Positions 32,857 to 42,557 of a stretch of DNA of 64,000 nt are shown here, one piece after another. Every line of letters begins with the position of its first letter. Position 1 is the stretch's first letter. The DNA comes from Chloroflexota bacterium (GTDB lineage: Bacteria; Chloroflexota; Anaerolineae; Anaerolineales; Villigracilaceae). The DNA is taken from positions 1-64,000 of the forward strand of contig JACRBI010000046.1 of assembly GCA_016234495.1 (NCBI GenBank). The letters are read 5' to 3'. The notes below the pieces were generated by a model. That model had not been told where the DNA came from. It ran no database searches and was given only the letters and a program-made list of their open reading frames with translations. A program made the translations under genes and the position numbers.

Positions 32857-32876
32857 TTGTGACATTGATTACACAA
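32857..32876 (+). promoter_or_regulatory. CRP/FNR-like binding site upstream of tryptophanase
   Basis: TTGTGACATTGATTACACAA has the half-sites TGTGA and TTACA with 6 bp between, one base from the classic CRP consensus TGTGA-N6-TCACA. Tryptophanase genes of enterobacteria are CRP-activated; use of a CRP-type regulator here is inference. Confidence 0.5.
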
Positions 32877-32899
32877 CAAGAACTGTAATTCGTTGTAGA

Positions 32900-32962
32900 A
32901 TGGGCAGGTCATTGGAGACCGAATGGCGCAGGGAATACGCCAGGCTCGCTACCCAAGATTAA
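32900..32962 (+). CDS. Possible 20-aa leader peptide before tryptophanase
   Basis: The ORF encodes MGRSLETEWRREYARLATQD, with one Trp at residue 9. A tna leader peptide with a single critical Trp is known in enterobacteria, but this one has no sequence resemblance to it. It has no ribosome site, and a possible -10 (TAGAAT, 32896-32901) overlaps its ATG. It is reported for its position only. Confidence 0.25.
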   Translation: MGRSLETEWRREYARLATQD

Positions 32963-32967
32963 TCCAA

Positions 32968-33000
32968 AGAATTCGGAAGTCTGGCAGACTTCCGAATTCT
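32968..33000 (+). promoter_or_regulatory. Stable hairpin in the tryptophanase leader
   Basis: AGAATTCGGAAGTCT and its exact complement form a 15-bp stem with a 3-base loop. It ends 6 bp before the AAGGAG ribosome site and 16 bp before the tnaA ATG. There is no U-run, so it is not a terminator; it may modulate ribosome access or block an incoming RNase. Confidence 0.65.
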
Positions 33001-33016
33001 AAACTCAAGGAGCACA

Positions 33017-34399
33017 ATGACCCCCATGCACTACCCCCCCGAACCGTATCGCATCAAAGTCGTCGAATCCATTCGGCTGATCTCGCCCGCAGAGCGCGAG
33101 GCAGCACTCAAAGAGGCAGGCTACAACCTGTTCTCGATGAAAGCCGAAGATATGTTCATTGACCTGCTGACCGACTCCGGCACAGGCGCGATGAGTTCCG
33201 AGCAATGGGCAGCCATGATGCGCGGCGACGAGTCCTACGCGGGCGCAAGATCGTTCCATCGTTTGAAAGCGGCTGTCGAAGATATCTTCGGTTTCAAGTA
33301 TTTTGTCCCCACCCATCAGGGACGCGCGGCGGAGAATATTCTGGCGGCCTGCCTCGTCAAGCCCGGGCAATACGTCCCGAGCAATATGCACTTCGACACC
33401 ACCGATGCCAACATCCGCGCGCGCGGCGGACGCCCGACCAACCTTGTGATTGACGAAGCCTTCGACATCACCAATCCGCATCCGTTCAAAGGCAACATGG
33501 ATATTGCAAAACTGCGCGCCTTCATTCAAAAGGTCGGGGTGGAGAAAATCCCCTTCGGGATGGTAACAGTCACAAACAACGCGGGAGGCGGTCAGCCCGT
33601 TTCGATGGAAAATCTCAAAGCGGTGGCCGCTGTCTATCGAGAATTTAAACTTCCATTTTTCATTGATTCCGCCCGCTATGCCGAGAATGCGTACTTCATC
33701 AAATTGCGCGAGAAGGGTTATGAAAATAAATCCGTGATCGATATTGCGCGTGAGATGTACGCTCTGGCTGACGGCATGACCATGTCTGCGAAGAAGGACG
33801 CGATTGTCAACATCGGCGGCTTGTTGTGTTTGAATGATGAAGCGCTGTTTCAAAATGTAAAAAATGAATTGATCCTGCGCGAGGGCTTCCCAACCTATGG
33901 CGGGCTTGCGGGGCGCGACCTCGACGCGATGGCGGTTGGTCTGTACGAAGGTCTCGATGAATCGTATCTCGCGTCGCGTCTTTCGCAAACCGCGTATCTC
34001 GCAGGGCGATTGAACGATGCGGGCATCCCAACCATTCAACCCGCAGGCGGACACGCGGTTTATCTTGACGCCGCGTCTGTCCTGCCGCATATCCCACAAG
34101 GAGAATTTCCCGGGCAGGCTCTGGCTGTGGAGTTGTACCGCGAAGGCGCAATCCGCGGAGTGGAGATCGGCTCGGTCATGTTTGCCTACCCCGATCCTGA
34201 TTCCGGCAAAATGATATTTCCCAAGCTGGAGCTTTTACGCCTCGCCATCCCGCGCCGCACCTACACCCAAAGCCATCTTGAGTACGTCGCCGACTGCGCC
34301 GCGAGGATCAAATCACGCGCCGCCTCTGTGCGCGGATATAAATTCACGTACGCGCCGGAGTTGCTGAGGCATTTCACTGCGCGGTTTGAACCGCTGTAA
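33017..34399 (+). CDS. tnaA: Tryptophanase (tryptophan indole-lyase)
   Basis: A PLP enzyme of 460 residues cleaving tryptophan to indole, pyruvate and ammonia. [24 protein letters not shown] and [10 protein letters not shown] mark the tryptophanase/tyrosine phenol-lyase family. The PLP lysine lies in MSAKKDA near residue 259. Two positions favour tryptophanase over tyrosine phenol-lyase: FDTT (Asp) near 124, and VEIGS near 387 where tyrosine phenol-lyase has Arg in MERG. AAGGAG precedes the ATG. It stands alone, without a Trp permease gene, behind a CRP-like site and a structured leader. Confidence 0.88.
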   Translation: MTPMHYPPEPYRIKVVESIRLISPAEREAALKEAGYNLFSMKAEDMFIDLLTDSGTGAMSSEQWAAMMRGDESYAGARSFHRLKAAVEDIFGFKYFVPTHQGRAAENILAACLVKPGQYVPSNMHFDTTDANIRARGGRPTNLVIDEAFDITNPHPFKGNMDIAKLRAFIQKVGVEKIPFGMVTVTNNAGGGQPVSMENLKAVAAVYREFKLPFFIDSARYAENAYFIKLREKGYENKSVIDIAREMYALADGMTMSAKKDAIVNIGGLLCLNDEALFQNVKNELILREGFPTYGGLAGRDLDAMAVGLYEGLDESYLASRLSQTAYLAGRLNDAGIPTIQPAGGHAVYLDAASVLPHIPQGEFPGQALAVELYREGAIRGVEIGSVMFAYPDPDSGKMIFPKLELLRLAIPRRTYTQSHLEYVADCAARIKSRAASVRGYKFTYAPELLRHFTARFEPL

Positions 34400-34458
34400 G
34401 TCACCAGTTAAATCAAACTGACACATGTTTGTAATATACCTCTGATTATCTGCCGGCT

Positions 34459-34464
34459 TATAAT
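34459..34464 (+). promoter_or_regulatory. Possible -10 box for the signalling operon
   Basis: TATAAT lies 72 bp before the hybrid kinase ATG. No convincing -35 is seen at 16-18 bp. Confidence 0.35.
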
Positions 34465-34536
34465 CGTTCAAGTTCCAACCAGACTTGTTCATTCCGTTGT
34501 GGTGTCTGTGCAGAAGTAAAAAGGTATTGAATATTT

Positions 34537-35667
34537 ATGAACCCGAATACTTTAAAGAAGCCCCAAACCATCCTCATAATTGACGATGACAAACCCATGC
34601 TGCTTGGGCTGAAAACCCTGCTCGAGCGCGGCAACTACAACGTCATGGCTTGTGACAACAGCCTGGATGGAATCAAAATGGCAGAGAATATCCTGCCCGA
34701 CCTGATCGTTTGCGACATCATGATGCCGTTTATGGACGGCTTCAAAGTCCGTGAAGCGTTATCTGCCAATCCCCTGACTCACAACATCCCGTTTCTATTT
34801 CTCTCGGCTCGCGCATCATTGGATGACAAATTAAAAGGCTTTGAAGACGGCGCCGATGATTACATCACGAAGCCGTTTGACCCGCGCGAACTTATCGCGC
34901 GCATCAACGCTGTGTTTCGGCGGCAGGACAAGAGTCATCAGGGCGCCACAGAAGAGATCAACCGCCAGATCGAAAGAATCCAATCCGAGATCACGCATAA
35001 TTTTTCACACGAACTGCGCACCCCCATGATGCAGATCCTCATGTCGCTGGATATGGCGCTGCGCGATAAATACGACGACCCCGATGAATTGAAATATTTT
35101 GTCGAGACAGCCCTGTCACGGTCGCACCGTCTTTATACATTGATCGACGACCTGACCTTCCTTGGCAATTACGACATGGGAAATAAATTCAACTTCAGGC
35201 AAAGGATCGACATCAAGAACGACTTTAATTTGCCCGTTGCCCTGCGGCTGGATCAATACAAAGATAAAAACCTCAAGGTGGAAATTAACGTCGCCGAGGG
35301 AATAAAGATTCACGCCCCGCGCCGCGAGTTCAGGCAGGCGTGCGGGCATCTGATAGACAATGGCCTGAAATTTTCCCCACCCATGACCTCGGTCTTGATT
35401 GACCTTGCCCCCAACGGCGACGGCGGCTGCATCCTCACAGTCACAGATTACGGGCAAGGCATCCCCGCTGAATTCCATGAGATGGTATTCAAACGCTACT
35501 ATCAGGTCAGTCAGGGCATCTCGCGTGAATATGGCGGACTGGGCGTCGGCTTGCCCATTGCCCGCATCATTGCCCGCGCCCTGGACGGCGACGTCACGAT
35601 TCTGCCTGTTGAGCAGGGTTGCTGTGTCCGAATGGTTTTTGGTCCCGCCCCGCTCGATATGCCGTAA
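34537..35667 (+). CDS. Receiver-histidine kinase hybrid (376 aa)
   Basis: An N-terminal receiver domain (residues 10-128) has the acidic pair DD at 16-17, phosphoacceptor D60 (VCDIMMP) and the conserved lysine in DYITKPF. A histidine kinase follows: phosphorylated His in NFSHELRTPM near 162, then N box HLIDNGLKFS, G1 DYGQGIP and G2 GGLGVGLPIA. There is no membrane segment, so it is a soluble relay that may be driven by the membrane kinase encoded two genes later. The solute-binding protein gene starts 24 bp downstream. Confidence 0.92.
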   Translation: MNPNTLKKPQTILIIDDDKPMLLGLKTLLERGNYNVMACDNSLDGIKMAENILPDLIVCDIMMPFMDGFKVREALSANPLTHNIPFLFLSARASLDDKLKGFEDGADDYITKPFDPRELIARINAVFRRQDKSHQGATEEINRQIERIQSEITHNFSHELRTPMMQILMSLDMALRDKYDDPDELKYFVETALSRSHRLYTLIDDLTFLGNYDMGNKFNFRQRIDIKNDFNLPVALRLDQYKDKNLKVEINVAEGIKIHAPRREFRQACGHLIDNGLKFSPPMTSVLIDLAPNGDGGCILTVTDYGQGIPAEFHEMVFKRYYQVSQGISREYGGLGVGLPIARIIARALDGDVTILPVEQGCCVRMVFGPAPLDMP

Positions 35668-35691
35668 CCCCCGTCATCAACTGCGCAAACC

Positions 35692-36681
35692 ATGACAAGA
35701 ATCCTTCGCGCAATTTCTCTCACGCTCGCGCTGCTCATCCTTGCGCAATCAGGAGCTGCCTGCACGACCCAAAAGGGCGAGCCGCCAATCCGCATTGCCA
35801 TATCAGCCTGGGCGGGAGTCGAACCCGCTGAACTGGCATCCCAGCTTGGCTATTTTGACAAACATGGAGTTGCAGTAAAACTTGTCCGCTTCTCGGTATA
35901 TGGCGATGCCATTGAAGCGTTGATCGATGGAAAAGTGGACGCAGGCATGCAGACATTGGATGACTCAATTCGCTGTCTGGCTGAAGGGAAGGATGTGCGC
36001 GTCGTTCTCTTAACCGATTATTCTTTCGGCGGCGACGGTTTGGTGGCCCTGCCAGAGTTCAAGTCTGTCGCCGACTTGCGCGGAGAACGAATTGGGGTAG
36101 AGACCGGCACTGTGGGGCACCTCTCGCTGCTGAAAATTCTTGAGATCAGCGGAATGACCACCGATGACGTCACGATTGTCAGCATTCCCACCTGGGAAAT
36201 TCAACAAGCCATGCAGGACGGTCAGATCGCGGCCGGTATCACCTGGGAACCGTATCTCACAAAAACAGCCAAAGCGACAGGCGGAAATATTTTAATCACA
36301 AGCCGCGAATACCCCGAAACCATTATCACAACCATGACCGTTGATGCGGGCACAGCGGCAGAACGACCGGATGACATCCAAAAAATCGTGGCGGCATATT
36401 TCGACGCCATAAACTATATCAAGGCCAATCCGCAGGATGCCTACATGCGCATGGGACAATCCGAAGGAATCAGCGCAGCCGAATTTGAATCCCAGGCGGC
36501 AGGGATTCGCTATCTCGACCTCGCAGCCAACGCGGAACTATTCGGGTCTCAAGGCGCCGGGCGCGTCTCTGAACAAACGCAGACAATCGCCAAATTTCTT
36601 CTCGATCAAAAAGTGATTTCCGCCCTGCCTGACCTCGACCAACTGCTCGCCCCGAATTTCATCCTCGAATTGATCAACTAA
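35692..36681 (+). CDS. Solute-binding protein, NMT1/TauA-like (329 aa)
   Basis: The signal peptide ends in SGAAC (Cys near residue 23), so this is probably a lipoprotein. The mature part has the type II periplasmic binding fold of the NMT1/THI5/TauA group: IAISAWAGVEPAELASQLGYFDKHGV, DAGMQTLDDSIR and GVETGTVGHLSLLK. Such proteins normally feed an ABC importer, but no ATPase or permease is adjacent. The next gene, 4 bp later, is a membrane histidine kinase. A sensory role is inferred from this pairing, which recurs at 44576-47721. Confidence 0.85.
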   Translation: MTRILRAISLTLALLILAQSGAACTTQKGEPPIRIAISAWAGVEPAELASQLGYFDKHGVAVKLVRFSVYGDAIEALIDGKVDAGMQTLDDSIRCLAEGKDVRVVLLTDYSFGGDGLVALPEFKSVADLRGERIGVETGTVGHLSLLKILEISGMTTDDVTIVSIPTWEIQQAMQDGQIAAGITWEPYLTKTAKATGGNILITSREYPETIITTMTVDAGTAAERPDDIQKIVAAYFDAINYIKANPQDAYMRMGQSEGISAAEFESQAAGIRYLDLAANAELFGSQGAGRVSEQTQTIAKFLLDQKVISALPDLDQLLAPNFILELIN

Positions 36682-36685
36682 ACAA

Positions 36686-38485
36686 ATGCACTCGATCAAG
36701 ATCAAACTCACTCTTATCTATGGCGCGCTGAGTCTGGCGGGGCTGTTATTGACCTTGTCCATTTTCTACTCTGCAACCACGAGCAATGTCTATCAGGGGG
36801 CGGAAGCCCGCGCCGAGGTGCTTTCAGATGAGTTCGAATATGCCGTGGAGATCATGGCCGCCGAGAATGACATCTTCTCGATGCAAAGACTGGTTGAAAA
36901 ATCATCCCTGCTCGAAGATGTCATTCAGATCATTGTGATTGATACGAAAAACAATATCCTGGCGCATACAGATTACAGAATGATCGGGCAGCCACTCCCG
37001 TTCGATTCGTCAATGATCCGCGAAGCGCTTGCCCAGCACAAGAAGATCAGCAAGACCAGCGATGGGCGCGTGATCTTCGTAACCCCCCTGCACGGACAGA
37101 CCTACACCAGCGAATATCAGGATGTGATCGGCACTTTATGGGTCGAGATCGACATCACACCCGCCATTGCCGTAACACAACGCTTATTCGTCACGGTGAC
37201 TCTGTCAGCGGTGGCCATCTCGCTTTTGTTCTTCTTCGGATATTACCTGACCGTAAAGTCGATGATCATTGACCGCCTGCACGATGTGGAAGCAGGAATT
37301 GCGCATCACTTTCAGGGCAGCCTGCCCGCAGCGATCATGATTAAAAAATCCTTCGGCAGGGAAGATGAGATCAACACCCTTGCCCAGACATTTAATTACC
37401 TGATCACCTCTCTGCAGGACAGTCAGAAAAAGCTCAAAGCCGAGCGCGATTTCGCCCTGCTGGTCATGGAAAGTATGCGGGAGGGATTGACCATCACAAA
37501 TGCCGATGACCGCTTTGAATATGTCAACCCTGCCTATGCCAGCTTCCTTGGGCTTACCCCGCACCAGATCATCGGCTTGAGCCCGAAAGACGTCACTCAC
37601 CCTGATGACATCAGCAAAAACTCTGAGGAAAAGGAACTTCGAAAAAGCGGGAAATCATCCTCGTATGAAATGCGCCTGCTCGCCAGCGACGGCACAGAGG
37701 TCAACGTGCTGATATCCTCCGTCCCGCGCTATCAGGACGGAAGGTTTGCAGGCAGCATCGCGGTCATCACGAATATCAGTCAACGCGCGCGCCTCGAGCA
37801 GATGAAAAGCGATTTTATCAACCGCGCCTCGCACGAACTCCGCACTCCGCTCACCACCGCCATTCTCATGGCAGAACTTTTGGAGAGCGGCACCGAAAAG
37901 GAAAAACAGCAATTCCTGACCACACTCAAGCGGCAGCTCAATCGTCAACGCCTGCTGCTGAATGATTTACTGGTCGCAGGCCGGATAGAAAACAAGCGCT
38001 TCGAAGTTCACCTTTCCCCAACCGATATTCTGCCGATCATCGAAGAATCCATTTCAAGTTTAAAACTTCAAGCAGACGCGCGCCAGATTAATATCAAGCT
38101 GGAAACAACTCCGCCCCTGCCTTTGGTAAACACAGACAGCCAATCGCTGATACAGGTATTGCTCAACCTGCTATCGAATGCCATAAAATTTTCAAACACT
38201 GGCGGCAACATACTTGTGACTGCCCGCTCCGAGGGACAGTTTGTGCAGGTCGCCGTAAAAGATTTCGGAATTGGAATTCCCGCCCAGGACCTGCCTCACA
38301 TCGCCACACGTTTCTATCGCTCGAAGAACGCCACCCAAATGGAGATTCAAGGCACCGGCATCGGCCTTTATATCGTGAGCGAGATCATGCAAAGTTTGGG
38401 CGGGCGCATGGAAATTGAAAGTGTGGAAAACGAAGGTACGACCATCACGATTTACCTGCCAACAATTCCAGGCACACCGGATTGA
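36686..38485 (+). CDS. Membrane sensor histidine kinase with PAS domain (599 aa)
   Basis: Two membrane helices (about 7-28 and 170-192) bracket an extracytoplasmic sensor domain of about 140 residues, with the pattern DVIQIIVIDTKNNILAHTD seen in Cache-like sensors. A HAMP-like linker, PAS domain (about 260-375), phosphorylated His in RASHELRTPLT (near 381) and an ATPase domain with NLLSNAIKFS, DFGIGIP and GTGIGLYI follow. It lies directly after a solute-binding protein gene and may sense that protein's ligand. Its output is probably the neighbouring receiver hybrid. Confidence 0.92.
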   Translation: MHSIKIKLTLIYGALSLAGLLLTLSIFYSATTSNVYQGAEARAEVLSDEFEYAVEIMAAENDIFSMQRLVEKSSLLEDVIQIIVIDTKNNILAHTDYRMIGQPLPFDSSMIREALAQHKKISKTSDGRVIFVTPLHGQTYTSEYQDVIGTLWVEIDITPAIAVTQRLFVTVTLSAVAISLLFFFGYYLTVKSMIIDRLHDVEAGIAHHFQGSLPAAIMIKKSFGREDEINTLAQTFNYLITSLQDSQKKLKAERDFALLVMESMREGLTITNADDRFEYVNPAYASFLGLTPHQIIGLSPKDVTHPDDISKNSEEKELRKSGKSSSYEMRLLASDGTEVNVLISSVPRYQDGRFAGSIAVITNISQRARLEQMKSDFINRASHELRTPLTTAILMAELLESGTEKEKQQFLTTLKRQLNRQRLLLNDLLVAGRIENKRFEVHLSPTDILPIIEESISSLKLQADARQINIKLETTPPLPLVNTDSQSLIQVLLNLLSNAIKFSNTGGNILVTARSEGQFVQVAVKDFGIGIPAQDLPHIATRFYRSKNATQMEIQGTGIGLYIVSEIMQSLGGRMEIESVENEGTTITIYLPTIPGTPD

Positions 38486-38532
38486 CAGGACATCAACTTG
38501 ACACCTGATAGCGCAAGCGTGATACTTCACGT

Positions 38533-40851
38533 ATGACCCGCTGGCTTGACCCTCACCCCGTTGAAATCCCCGCATCATTCCTGACCCTTGGCCTGCCTCC
38601 GCTCATCGCGCAGACTCTGCTCCGGCGCGGAATCAGCTCCCCCGTCGAAGCCGAAGCGTTCCTGCATCCAGACGCGACTCCTCCCACAGCGTTTCCCAAT
38701 ATCGAGGCGGCGGTCCATATCGTCGGGCAGGCAATCCAGCAAAAAGAAAAAATTTGCGTCTGGGGCGATTTCGATGTGGACGGGCAGACATCCACCGCTT
38801 TGCTGGTTCAAACCCTGCGGTCGCTCGGCGCTGATGTTATTTTTTACATTCCGATTCGCGGCAAAGAAAGCCACGGCGTTCATATTGAGTCGCTCAAGCC
38901 GATCATTGACAACGGCGCAAAGTTGATCGTCACCTGTGACACGGGCATCACCGCGCACGAAGCCGTTGAGTACGCCAGCTCGCGCGGCGTGAATGTTGTC
39001 ATCACAGACCATCATGATTTGGGCGAAACACTTCCAAATGCAAAAGCCATCATCAATCCAAAGTTGCTGCCAGAGAATCATCCGCTGAAAAATCTGGCGG
39101 GAGTGGGGGTGGCTTATAAATTGGCAGAGGCGCTGCTGGACAGTGGACCGTGGACAGTGGACGGTGAAGAACGGTCTACAGTCTACGGTCTATCGTCCGA
39201 AGATTTGCTTGATCTCGTCGCCCTCGGCCTCATCGCGGATGTCGCTTTGTTAAAAGGCGAAACGCGCTCGCTCGCGCAAAAAGGGATTCTAAAACTTCGG
39301 GAAACAAATCGACTCGGCTTGAAGGCGATTGCCGACTTATCAGAAACAAAACTCGAAACGCTGACGGAAGAAACCATCGGTTTCACGTTTGCCCCGCGGT
39401 TAAATGCGCTCGGCAGGTTGGGCGATGCAAACCCGGCTGTTGAACTATTGCTGACCAAGGACCCCGCGCGCGCCAGAGTGCTCGCCGCGCAAATCGAAGG
39501 ACTGAATTCACAGCGCAGATTATTGACAAGCAATGTGTATGAGGCCGCAGAAGCGCAACTGCGCGATCACCCAAATTTGCTCAACGAGCCGGTGATCGTG
39601 CTGGCGCATCGCGGCTGGCCCGGGGGCGTGGTGGGCATCGTCGCAAACAAACTCGTTGAGCGCTATCACAAGCCTGCAATTCTCTTAAATGAATCGGAAG
39701 ATGGAATCTTGCGCGGGTCGGCGCGTTCGGTCGAAGGGCTGCACATCACCGAAGCCATTGCCGCGCAAAAAGAGATTCTGCGCGGATTCGGCGGTCACCC
39801 GATGGCGGCCGGCATGTCATTTGATGCAGACAAACTGCCTGAGTTTCGCAAGGGACTCAGCAGGGCAATCGAAAAACAACTCGGCCAAACGGTGCGTGAA
39901 GAACCGTCCCTGCAAATAGACGCGTGGCTGAAACTGGAAGAACTCAACCTCGAGCTGGCTTCTTCGTTGGAAATGCTCGCGCCTTTTGGTGCTGGAAATC
40001 CGCCTCTGGTTTTGGCCTCACGCGATGTAAAGTTGAAATCTGTTTCAACCATTGGCAAAACAAAAGAGCATTTGCGCCTGAATATTGAAGACGAGGCTGG
40101 CAGCCTGCAGAGTGTTTTGTGGTGGGGCGGCGCCGGTGGCGACCTGCCAGAAACCGAAACCAAAATTGACATAGCCTATTCCCTGCGCGCCTCCACTTTT
40201 CGCGGACAAAAGCAGGTCACGCTCCAGTTTGAAGAGTTTCGAATTGCGGAGGAAAAACCGCTCGAAGTCCGCAGGCCAAAACTTGAGATTCGGGATATGC
40301 GCTCGCAGCCGTCCCTGTTGAATTTACAGCCTTCGACTCTGATCTGGGCTGAAGGAGCAGACCGGGCCGCCGGCCGGCCGCGCTTTGACCTGCATCCTGC
40401 TGATGAATTTTCAATCTACACCACTCCCCCGTCACCTGCGGAGTTGCGGCAGGCGCTGGGCGTCGTCAAGCCGAAGATCGTTTATCTTTTTGCGGTTTCG
40501 CCGGCCGAAGAAAAGCCCGAGGAATTCCTGAGCCACCTTGCGGGGTTGTGCAAATATGCGCTCAACCAGCGCCGCGGCAACGTAGCCTTGCTCGAATTGG
40601 CAGCGGCGATGGCCGCTCGCGAGAGCTCGGTCCAGATCGGGTTGGAGTGGATGGCCGCAGGCGGCCAACTTTCGGTGAATATAGAGGAGGGGCGGGTTAC
40701 CCTGTCCAGAGAACAGCAGGAGAAAAATCCTTATCTACAGGCAGAGCTATTTACCGCCCTGAAGGGTCTGCTCAACGAGACCTCAGCATTTCGAAAGTAC
40801 ATTGCAAGCTTGGACGCTAAAAATTTGAGTAAAATGGACGACATGCTGTAA
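38533..40851 (+). CDS. recJ: Single-stranded-DNA exonuclease RecJ, with repeat-derived insertion
   Basis: RecJ digests single-stranded DNA 5' to 3' in repair. Motifs are DFDVDG near residue 78, CDTG, ITDHHD near 157, the DHHA1 end with GGHPMAAG, and an OB-type domain. At 772 aa it has the long C-terminal region seen in some phyla. Residues about 201-222 are encoded by a palindromic repeat related to the intergenic one at 17483-17541. They fall between the AGVGVAYKLAEAL motif and LLDLVALGLIADV, where other RecJ proteins have a short linker. The reading frame is intact. Confidence 0.93.
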   Translation: MTRWLDPHPVEIPASFLTLGLPPLIAQTLLRRGISSPVEAEAFLHPDATPPTAFPNIEAAVHIVGQAIQQKEKICVWGDFDVDGQTSTALLVQTLRSLGADVIFYIPIRGKESHGVHIESLKPIIDNGAKLIVTCDTGITAHEAVEYASSRGVNVVITDHHDLGETLPNAKAIINPKLLPENHPLKNLAGVGVAYKLAEALLDSGPWTVDGEERSTVYGLSSEDLLDLVALGLIADVALLKGETRSLAQKGILKLRETNRLGLKAIADLSETKLETLTEETIGFTFAPRLNALGRLGDANPAVELLLTKDPARARVLAAQIEGLNSQRRLLTSNVYEAAEAQLRDHPNLLNEPVIVLAHRGWPGGVVGIVANKLVERYHKPAILLNESEDGILRGSARSVEGLHITEAIAAQKEILRGFGGHPMAAGMSFDADKLPEFRKGLSRAIEKQLGQTVREEPSLQIDAWLKLEELNLELASSLEMLAPFGAGNPPLVLASRDVKLKSVSTIGKTKEHLRLNIEDEAGSLQSVLWWGGAGGDLPETETKIDIAYSLRASTFRGQKQVTLQFEEFRIAEEKPLEVRRPKLEIRDMRSQPSLLNLQPSTLIWAEGADRAAGRPRFDLHPADEFSIYTTPPSPAELRQALGVVKPKIVYLFAVSPAEEKPEEFLSHLAGLCKYALNQRRGNVALLELAAAMAARESSVQIGLEWMAAGGQLSVNIEEGRVTLSREQQEKNPYLQAELFTALKGLLNETSAFRKYIASLDAKNLSKMDDML
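39137..39198. repeat. Palindromic repeat inserted in-frame in recJ
   Basis: Tandem TGGACAGT/TGGACCGT words are followed by inverted GGTCTACAGTCTACGG words. It ends in GGTCTATCGTCC, identical to part of the intergenic copy at 17483-17541. It adds about 20 codons to recJ without a stop. Confidence 0.7.
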
Positions 40852-40868
40852 CGCGAAGGAGATGGTCA

Positions 40869-42557
40869 ATGTCGCCAGGGAAATCTGTGGTGAAGAACAA
40901 AACGGTCAACACACAGGATGGGCAGACTTTCCGATTCATTTTTGAACATCACGCGGCAGTTATGATGTTGATCGAACCTGAAACGGGGGCCATTCTGGAC
41001 GCAAACCATGCGGCAGTAAGCTTTTACGGTTACCCCAAATCCACACTTTGCACGATGTCCATCAACGAGATCAATACCCTGCCTCAGGATCAGATCGTCC
41101 TGGAACTTCACCGGGCGATGACCGAGGAGCGGAATTATTTCCACTTTTCCCACCGCCTGGCAAATGGAGAAGTTCGTTTGGTGGAAGTTCATTCCTCGCC
41201 CATTGCTGTTCAGGATAGGCGCATCCTTTTCTCGATCATCCACGACATCACAGAACGCAAGCGGACTGAAGCTGCGCTGCGCGAAAGCGAGGAACAATAT
41301 CGCGCCTTGATGGAACAAGCTTCGGATGGAATTTTTATTGCAAATCAGGAAGGGCAGTATATCAATGTTAATTCAGCCGGGTGCAAGTTATTGGGCTACA
41401 CCCGCGAAGAAATCTTGAATTTGCACATGCGCGACCTGACCAAGCTTTCAGAAGATGCCCCCCTGCGCTTTCAGGAACTGCGGGAGGGAAAGATCGTCCT
41501 CAGCGAGCGCGAAATGATCCGCAAGGACGGCACGCTGGTGCCGGTGGAGATCAGCGCAAAGCAGCTGCCGGACGGCCGCTTGCAAGGCATCGTACGCGAC
41601 ATAACAAAGCGCAGGGAGGTAGAAGACCAACTGCGCCAGCTTTCTCAAGCGGTTGAACAAAGCCCGCTTGCGATCCTGATCACCGATAAGGACGGGAAAA
41701 TCGAATATACCAACCCAAGGTTTACCACGCTCACCGGCTACACTCTCGATGAAGTCCGCGGTCAGACTCCGCATTTATTGGTTTCAGACCAGACGGAATC
41801 TGCTGCCTACCCGGTTTTTTTTCAAACCATCCTCTCAGGCAGGGAATGGCGCGGCGAATCGCTCAACCGTAAAAAGAACGGCGAAACTTACTGGGGATAT
41901 GTCTCCATCTCATCAATCATCGGTTCGAACGGGGACGTCACGCACTTCGTAGCTGTCACCGAGGATATCACCGCCCGCAAGGAAGCCGAAGAAAAGATTC
42001 AGCGTCTAAACGCGGAGCTTGAACAATTGGCTTTGACAGATCATCTGACAAATTTATACAACCGCCGTTATTTCATGCAGCGCGGAATCGAAGAATTAAA
42101 AAGCGCAAAAAGAAACAAGTGGCCGCTCGCTCTTCTGGTCATGGATATTGACGAGTTCAAAAAGATCAACGACACCTTCGGGCACGAGACCGGCGACAAA
42201 GCTTTGCAACTGGCAGCCAACGCATTGAAATCCAGCCTGCGCGAAACAGACGTGCTCGGGCGGCTGGGCGGCGATGAGTTTGTCATCCTGCTGCCTCAAA
42301 CCAGCGTACAGGAAGCCCTGCTCCTCACCGAACGCATCCATCGAAATATCGCCGCCATCAGGCTTGAAACTCCGCAAGGGCGGCTTTCGCTCACCATGAG
42401 CATCGGCATCGCAGAATCAAACCAAGGCACAGATTCGGATACTGTGGAAAACCTGCTCGTCCGCGGTGACCGCGCCTTGTACGCCGCCAAACAAGGCGGG
42501 CGCAACCGCACCGTGATCTACGACCCAGCTCAACAAGGAAAAATTTATGGTCCCTGA
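40869..42557 (+). CDS. Diguanylate cyclase with three PAS domains (562 aa)
   Basis: PAS domains lie near residues 20-135, 142-255 and 265-380 (for example DGIFIANQEGQYINVNSAGCKLLGY). A GGDEF domain follows, with active-site RLGGDEFV near 465. RETD five residues upstream forms the inhibitory c-di-GMP binding site, so the enzyme should be feedback-controlled. No membrane helix is seen; it is cytoplasmic. GGAG precedes the ATG. The next gene overlaps its end by 11 bp. Together with the HD-GYP protein at 45535 it forms a make-and-break pair for c-di-GMP. Confidence 0.94.
   Translation: MSPGKSVVKNKTVNTQDGQTFRFIFEHHAAVMMLIEPETGAILDANHAAVSFYGYPKSTLCTMSINEINTLPQDQIVLELHRAMTEERNYFHFSHRLANGEVRLVEVHSSPIAVQDRRILFSIIHDITERKRTEAALRESEEQYRALMEQASDGIFIANQEGQYINVNSAGCKLLGYTREEILNLHMRDLTKLSEDAPLRFQELREGKIVLSEREMIRKDGTLVPVEISAKQLPDGRLQGIVRDITKRREVEDQLRQLSQAVEQSPLAILITDKDGKIEYTNPRFTTLTGYTLDEVRGQTPHLLVSDQTESAAYPVFFQTILSGREWRGESLNRKKNGETYWGYVSISSIIGSNGDVTHFVAVTEDITARKEAEEKIQRLNAELEQLALTDHLTNLYNRRYFMQRGIEELKSAKRNKWPLALLVMDIDEFKKINDTFGHETGDKALQLAANALKSSLRETDVLGRLGGDEFVILLPQTSVQEALLLTERIHRNIAAIRLETPQGRLSLTMSIGIAESNQGTDSDTVENLLVRGDRALYAAKQGGRNRTVIYDPAQQGKIYGP

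Larger units (their letters stand above)
32484..33016. other. 533-bp intergenic region with a small ORF, CRP-like site and tnaA leader
   Basis: No long gene is present. On the minus strand lie a 36-codon ORF and its terminator. On the plus strand lie a CRP/FNR-like palindrome, a 20-codon ORF and a 15-bp hairpin before tryptophanase. These are listed separately. Confidence 0.7.

Noticed and set aside
33005-34099. Minus-strand ORF of 364 codons opposite tryptophanase
   Set aside because: Tryptophanase motifs cover the whole stretch on the plus strand.
33017-34399. Tyrosine phenol-lyase as alternative product
   Set aside because: The residues at the two discriminating sites (FDTT and VEIGS) agree with tryptophanase and not with the Arg-containing MERG of tyrosine phenol-lyase.
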